Shown: positions 6,889 through 8,439 of the stretch, piece after piece | How the letters are laid out: every line of letters starts with the position of its first letter | Position numbering within the stretch: the first letter of the stretch is position 1 | DNA from: Spirochaetales bacterium | GTDB lineage: Bacteria > Spirochaetota > Spirochaetia > Sphaerochaetales > Sphaerochaetaceae | Assembly: GCA_022785155.1 (NCBI GenBank) | Contig: JALFRH010000226.1 | Span: forward strand, 1 to 8,439 | Direction of reading: 5' to 3' | DNA: 8,439 nucleotides | Notes under the pieces: model-generated | The model's database searches: none | What the model was told of the DNA's origin: nothing | What the model saw: the letters and a program-made list of their open reading frames with translations, nothing else | Made by a program: the position numbers and the translations under genes

Positions 6889-6914
6889 AGGAAAATAAAC
6901 GACAGGATGTTGTT

Positions 6915-7343
6915 ATGAAGACTATTTTTGTTAAACCAGCAACGATGGAGAAGAAATGGTATCTCATCGATGCAGAGGGCAAGAACCTCGGTAGAGTTGC
7001 AGTTGCTGCTGCAAGAATCCTTCGCGGTAAGAACAAGCCAGAGTATGTCCCCCATCAGGATATGGGTGACTACGTGATCATCATCAACGCAGCCAAGGCT
7101 AACGTCACCGGCAATAAGATTGAAGATAAGATGTATTATCGCCATTCCATGTATCCAGGTGGACTCAAGGCAGAAAGCTACGGCAAAGTACTTGAGAGAA
7201 AGCCTACCTATCCAATGGAGCACGCTATCAAGGGCATGCTTCCAAGCGGTAAGTTGGGAAAGAGACTTTTCGTGAACCTTCATGTCTATGCTGGTTCTGA
7301 ACACCCACATCAGGCTCAGAAGCCAGAAACTGTGGAACTTTAA
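6915..7343 (+). CDS. rplM: Large-subunit ribosomal protein L13 (uL13)
   Basis: A 142-residue protein of the normal length for bacterial L13, an early-assembly component of the 50S subunit that binds 23S rRNA. Conserved blocks include EKKWYLIDAEGKNLGRVA (residues about 12-29), LRGKNKPEYVPHQDMGDYV, YYRHSMYPGG and GMLPSGKLGKRLF, ending in VYAGSEHPHQAQKP. The frame runs open upstream to a GTG at 6819, but family alignment and AGGA at 6904-6907, seven bases before ATG 6915, support this start. It is followed after 15 bases by rpsI, the usual L13-S9 operon. The preceding 410 bases probably contain its promoter and leader. In E. coli L13 is known to repress its own operon; whether it does so here is inference. 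Codon use is biased as expected for high expression. Confidence 0.98.
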   Translation: MKTIFVKPATMEKKWYLIDAEGKNLGRVAVAAARILRGKNKPEYVPHQDMGDYVIIINAAKANVTGNKIEDKMYYRHSMYPGGLKAESYGKVLERKPTYPMEHAIKGMLPSGKLGKRLFVNLHVYAGSEHPHQAQKPETVEL

Positions 7344-7358
7344 AGGAGAGGTATACAT

Positions 7359-7769
7359 ATGGCAAAGAAAGATGCAAAAGTTGTTGACCTCGGACACGGA
7401 GTTGGCAGAAGAAAGACCGCTGTTGCTAGAGTCTACCTCAGAGAAGGCAACGGAGAAGTTATTGTAAACGGAAAGAAGATCGACGAATACTTCGTTTCTG
7501 CTTCAGACTGCGCTAAGGTCAACCAGCCTTTCGCTGTTACAGAGACAGAAGGAAAGTTCAACCTCGTCATCAACGTATATGGTGGTGGTATCCATGGCCA
7601 GGCAGAAGCTTGCAGACATGGTGTTGCAAGAGCTCTCGTTTCTTATGACGAGACACTCAAGCCAGCACTCCACGTTGCAGGTTTGATGACAAGAGACCCA
7701 AGAATGGTCGAAAGAAAGAAGTATGGTCAGCGCGGAGCAAGAAGACGCTTCCAGTTCTCAAAGCGTTAA
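7359..7769 (+). CDS. rpsI: Small-subunit ribosomal protein S9 (uS9)
   Basis: A 136-residue protein of normal length, part of the 30S head; its C-terminal tail reaches the P-site tRNA. The sequence shows GRRKTAVARV (about residues 16-25), the GGGIHGQAEACRHGVARAL block (about 75-93), and the near-universal ending RRRFQFSKR with its final arginine. The start is clear: AAAGGAG at 7342-7348 overlaps the rplM stop codon and lies 10 bases before the ATG. The gene is co-transcribed with rplM and ends 18 bases before a strong intrinsic terminator, so the operon is just these two genes. Codon use is strongly biased, as in rplM. Confidence 0.98.
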   Translation: MAKKDAKVVDLGHGVGRRKTAVARVYLREGNGEVIVNGKKIDEYFVSASDCAKVNQPFAVTETEGKFNLVINVYGGGIHGQAEACRHGVARALVSYDETLKPALHVAGLMTRDPRMVERKKYGQRGARRRFQFSKR

Positions 7770-7787
7770 TCATCTCATATCTTATGG

Positions 7788-7815
7788 AAAGGTCAGCAAC
7801 CGCTGGCCTTTTTTT
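7788..7815 (+). terminator. Rho-independent terminator of the rplM-rpsI operon
   Basis: GGTCAGC (7791-7797) pairs with GCTGGCC (7802-7808), with one G-U pair and the four-base loop AACC. Seven T follow (7809-7815), and AAA at 7788-7790 can extend the stem into the T-run. This is a textbook intrinsic terminator and separates rpsI from recX. Confidence 0.92.
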
Positions 7816-7826
7816 ATTACTGCAGT

Positions 7827-7832
7827 TATCAT
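7827..7832 (+). promoter_or_regulatory. Possible -10 element for recX, next to its start codon
   Basis: TATCAT is followed by exactly six bases and the recX ATG, the same arrangement as on the minus strand before the SprT-like gene. This would place the transcription start at the start codon. There is no clear -35. TATTAC at 7815-7820 is an alternative -10 that would give a leader of about 12 bases, still without a Shine-Dalgarno sequence. Confidence 0.35.
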
Positions 7833-7838
7833 TCTCTC

Positions 7839-8270
7839 ATGGCACAAAGCGCTTATGACAAAGCAGTCTCTCTACTGGCTATAAGAGAGCATACAAAGAA
7901 AGAATTAAAAGAAAAGCTTGAAAATAAAGGCTACAGGGAAGATGAGATATCTTCTTCCTTGGAACGCCTTGAAAATGAGGGATATATCTCTGAAGAGCGC
8001 TTTGCCGAAGTTTTCATACGTTCCAGGCTTAAAAAGAACCCTGAAGGGTATACATTGATCCTTTGTAGGTTGATGGAGAAAGGATGCTCAAGAGAAATAG
8101 CATCCAGGGCTCTTGATGAAGCTTGGGAAAACAGGCTTTGGCTTGATCCTTTAAAAAGAGAGTTAGAAGCACTCACGAGACGTAAGGGAGAAGAATACGC
8201 TGTAGCTAAGATGAGACAGAAAGGTTTCACAAATTCTGAAATAAGAGAGGCTAAAGAGAAAGATGAATAA
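7839..8270 (+). CDS. recX: Regulatory protein RecX
   Basis: A 143-residue protein, near the short end of the family. RecX proteins bind RecA filaments and modulate, usually inhibit, recombination and the SOS response. The family's three-helix repeats are visible: AYDKAVSLLAIREHTKKELKE-KL with GYREDEISSSLERLENEGYI (residues about 5-50, including the diagnostic RLENEGYISEERFAEVFIRSR), a middle repeat with LMEKGCSREIASRAL (about 78-92), and a C-terminal repeat ending KMRQKGFTNSEIREA (about 124-138). Homology begins within a few residues of the ATG, so the start is likely right although no Shine-Dalgarno sequence precedes it. The rpsI terminator lies 23 bases upstream, so recX needs its own promoter. 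RecA is not in the window. The 3' end overlaps the next reading frame by 8 bases. Confidence 0.9.
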   Translation: MAQSAYDKAVSLLAIREHTKKELKEKLENKGYREDEISSSLERLENEGYISEERFAEVFIRSRLKKNPEGYTLILCRLMEKGCSREIASRALDEAWENRLWLDPLKRELEALTRRKGEEYAVAKMRQKGFTNSEIREAKEKDE

Positions 8271-8439
8271 AAAGACTCTGATTACCCTCTCTGCCTTAGG
8301 ATTAGTACTTGGAAGCTTATCTGGAGTGTTTTCATATGTTTTCTTTGAAAGAATTACTCTGGAAGCCTTCATTCTTCCTTTTGTCCTTGTTTTGCTTGGT
8401 GTTTCATTCTCCTTTCTCAAAGAGAATAAAAAGAAGGTA
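8263..8439 (+). CDS. Small membrane protein, 3'-truncated, unrecognised
   Basis: An open frame starts with ATG inside the last codons of recX (8-base overlap) and is still open at the window end, giving 59 visible residues. A short basic start (MNKKT) is followed by two hydrophobic segments, about residues 5-28 (ITLSALGLVLGSLSGVFSYV) and about 33-52 (EAFILPFVLVLLGVSFSF), and then a basic stretch KENKKK. By the positive-inside rule both ends of this hairpin would face the cytoplasm. Purines upstream (AAAGAGAAAG) give only a weak ribosome binding site, so translation may depend on coupling to recX. I do not recognise the family. The overlap and codon-level integrity support a real gene, but the missing 3' end prevents a call on function. 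Confidence 0.6.
   Translation, partial: MNKKTLITLSALGLVLGSLSGVFSYVFFERITLEAFILPFVLVLLGVSFSFLKENKKKV

Noticed and set aside
6541..6900. tmRNA, SRP RNA, group II intron or common riboswitch
   Set aside because: No tRNA-like acceptor with CCA end or tag frame, no GGAAGCAGCC-type SRP loop, no convincing domain V with its AGC triad, and no recognisable TPP, cobalamin, FMN, c-di-GMP or T-box signature on either strand.
6555..6914. RNase P RNA (rnpB)
   Set aside because: The length would fit, but I cannot find the conserved GAGGAAAGTCC block or the 3' ACAGAA..GGCTTA block, nor the GGTAAGAGC-type core. GGACGAGAGTCC at 6692-6703 resembles the first motif only superficially and is better read as a simple hairpin. 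A covariance-model scan would settle it.
6819..6914. N-terminal extension of L13 from GTG 6819
   Set aside because: The frame is open, but the extra 32 residues are not part of the L13 family and the region is predicted to form RNA helices. ATG 6915 has a properly spaced AGGA and matches the family N-terminus.
6828..7397. 189-codon minus-strand open frame across rplM and its leader
   Set aside because: It is opposite a certain ribosomal protein gene, has no recognisable domain and no ribosome binding site, and is a shadow of the plus-strand coding pattern.
1..8439. Mobile element, prophage, CRISPR array, tRNA or rRNA
   Set aside because: No transposase, integrase, phage structural gene, regularly spaced repeat, tRNA-like cloverleaf or rRNA segment was found. 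The SprT-like gene alone is not enough to call a phage remnant.

Overview
The window is ordinary-looking bacterial chromosome of moderate G+C, with short intergenic gaps and mostly housekeeping genes. The order rimO, pcrA/uvrD, rplM, rpsI, recX and the style of the L13 and S9 proteins make me think of a spirochaete, perhaps a host-associated Treponema or Sphaerochaeta relative. This is an impression from memory, not something the sequence proves.

Layout. (1) Bases 1-1677, plus strand: the C-terminal 558 residues of a peptide-type ABC transporter solute-binding protein whose start lies outside the window. A 16-bp palindrome at its stop codon and a GC-rich hairpin follow. (2) Bases 1770-2816, minus strand: an SprT-like zinc metallopeptidase joined to a DUF2786-type domain, convergent with the transporter gene and divergent from rimO. 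(3) Bases 2868-6504, plus strand: rimO, which methylthiolates ribosomal protein S12, and a PcrA/UvrD helicase. The two overlap by 8 bases and look translationally coupled. (4) Bases 6505-6914: a 410-base stretch with no gene but a good sigma70-type promoter and many possible RNA helices. I read it as the leader of the ribosomal protein operon or a separate structured RNA, and I could not match it to a known class. (5) Bases 6915-7769: rplM and rpsI (L13 and S9), ending at a strong intrinsic terminator. (6) Bases 7839-8439: recX, overlapping a small two-helix membrane protein cut by the window end.

The genes fall into translation (rimO modifies S12; L13 and S9 are ribosomal proteins) and DNA repair or recombination (pcrA, recX). 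The transporter and r-protein genes share a strong codon preference typical of high expression, which rimO, pcrA and the peptidase gene lack.

The best candidates for something undescribed are the structured leader before rplM, where the promoter lies beside one arm of a possible terminator stem, and a shared TATCAT-N6-ATG arrangement before two genes without Shine-Dalgarno sequences, which suggests leaderless mRNAs. No mobile element, CRISPR array, tRNA or rRNA was seen.
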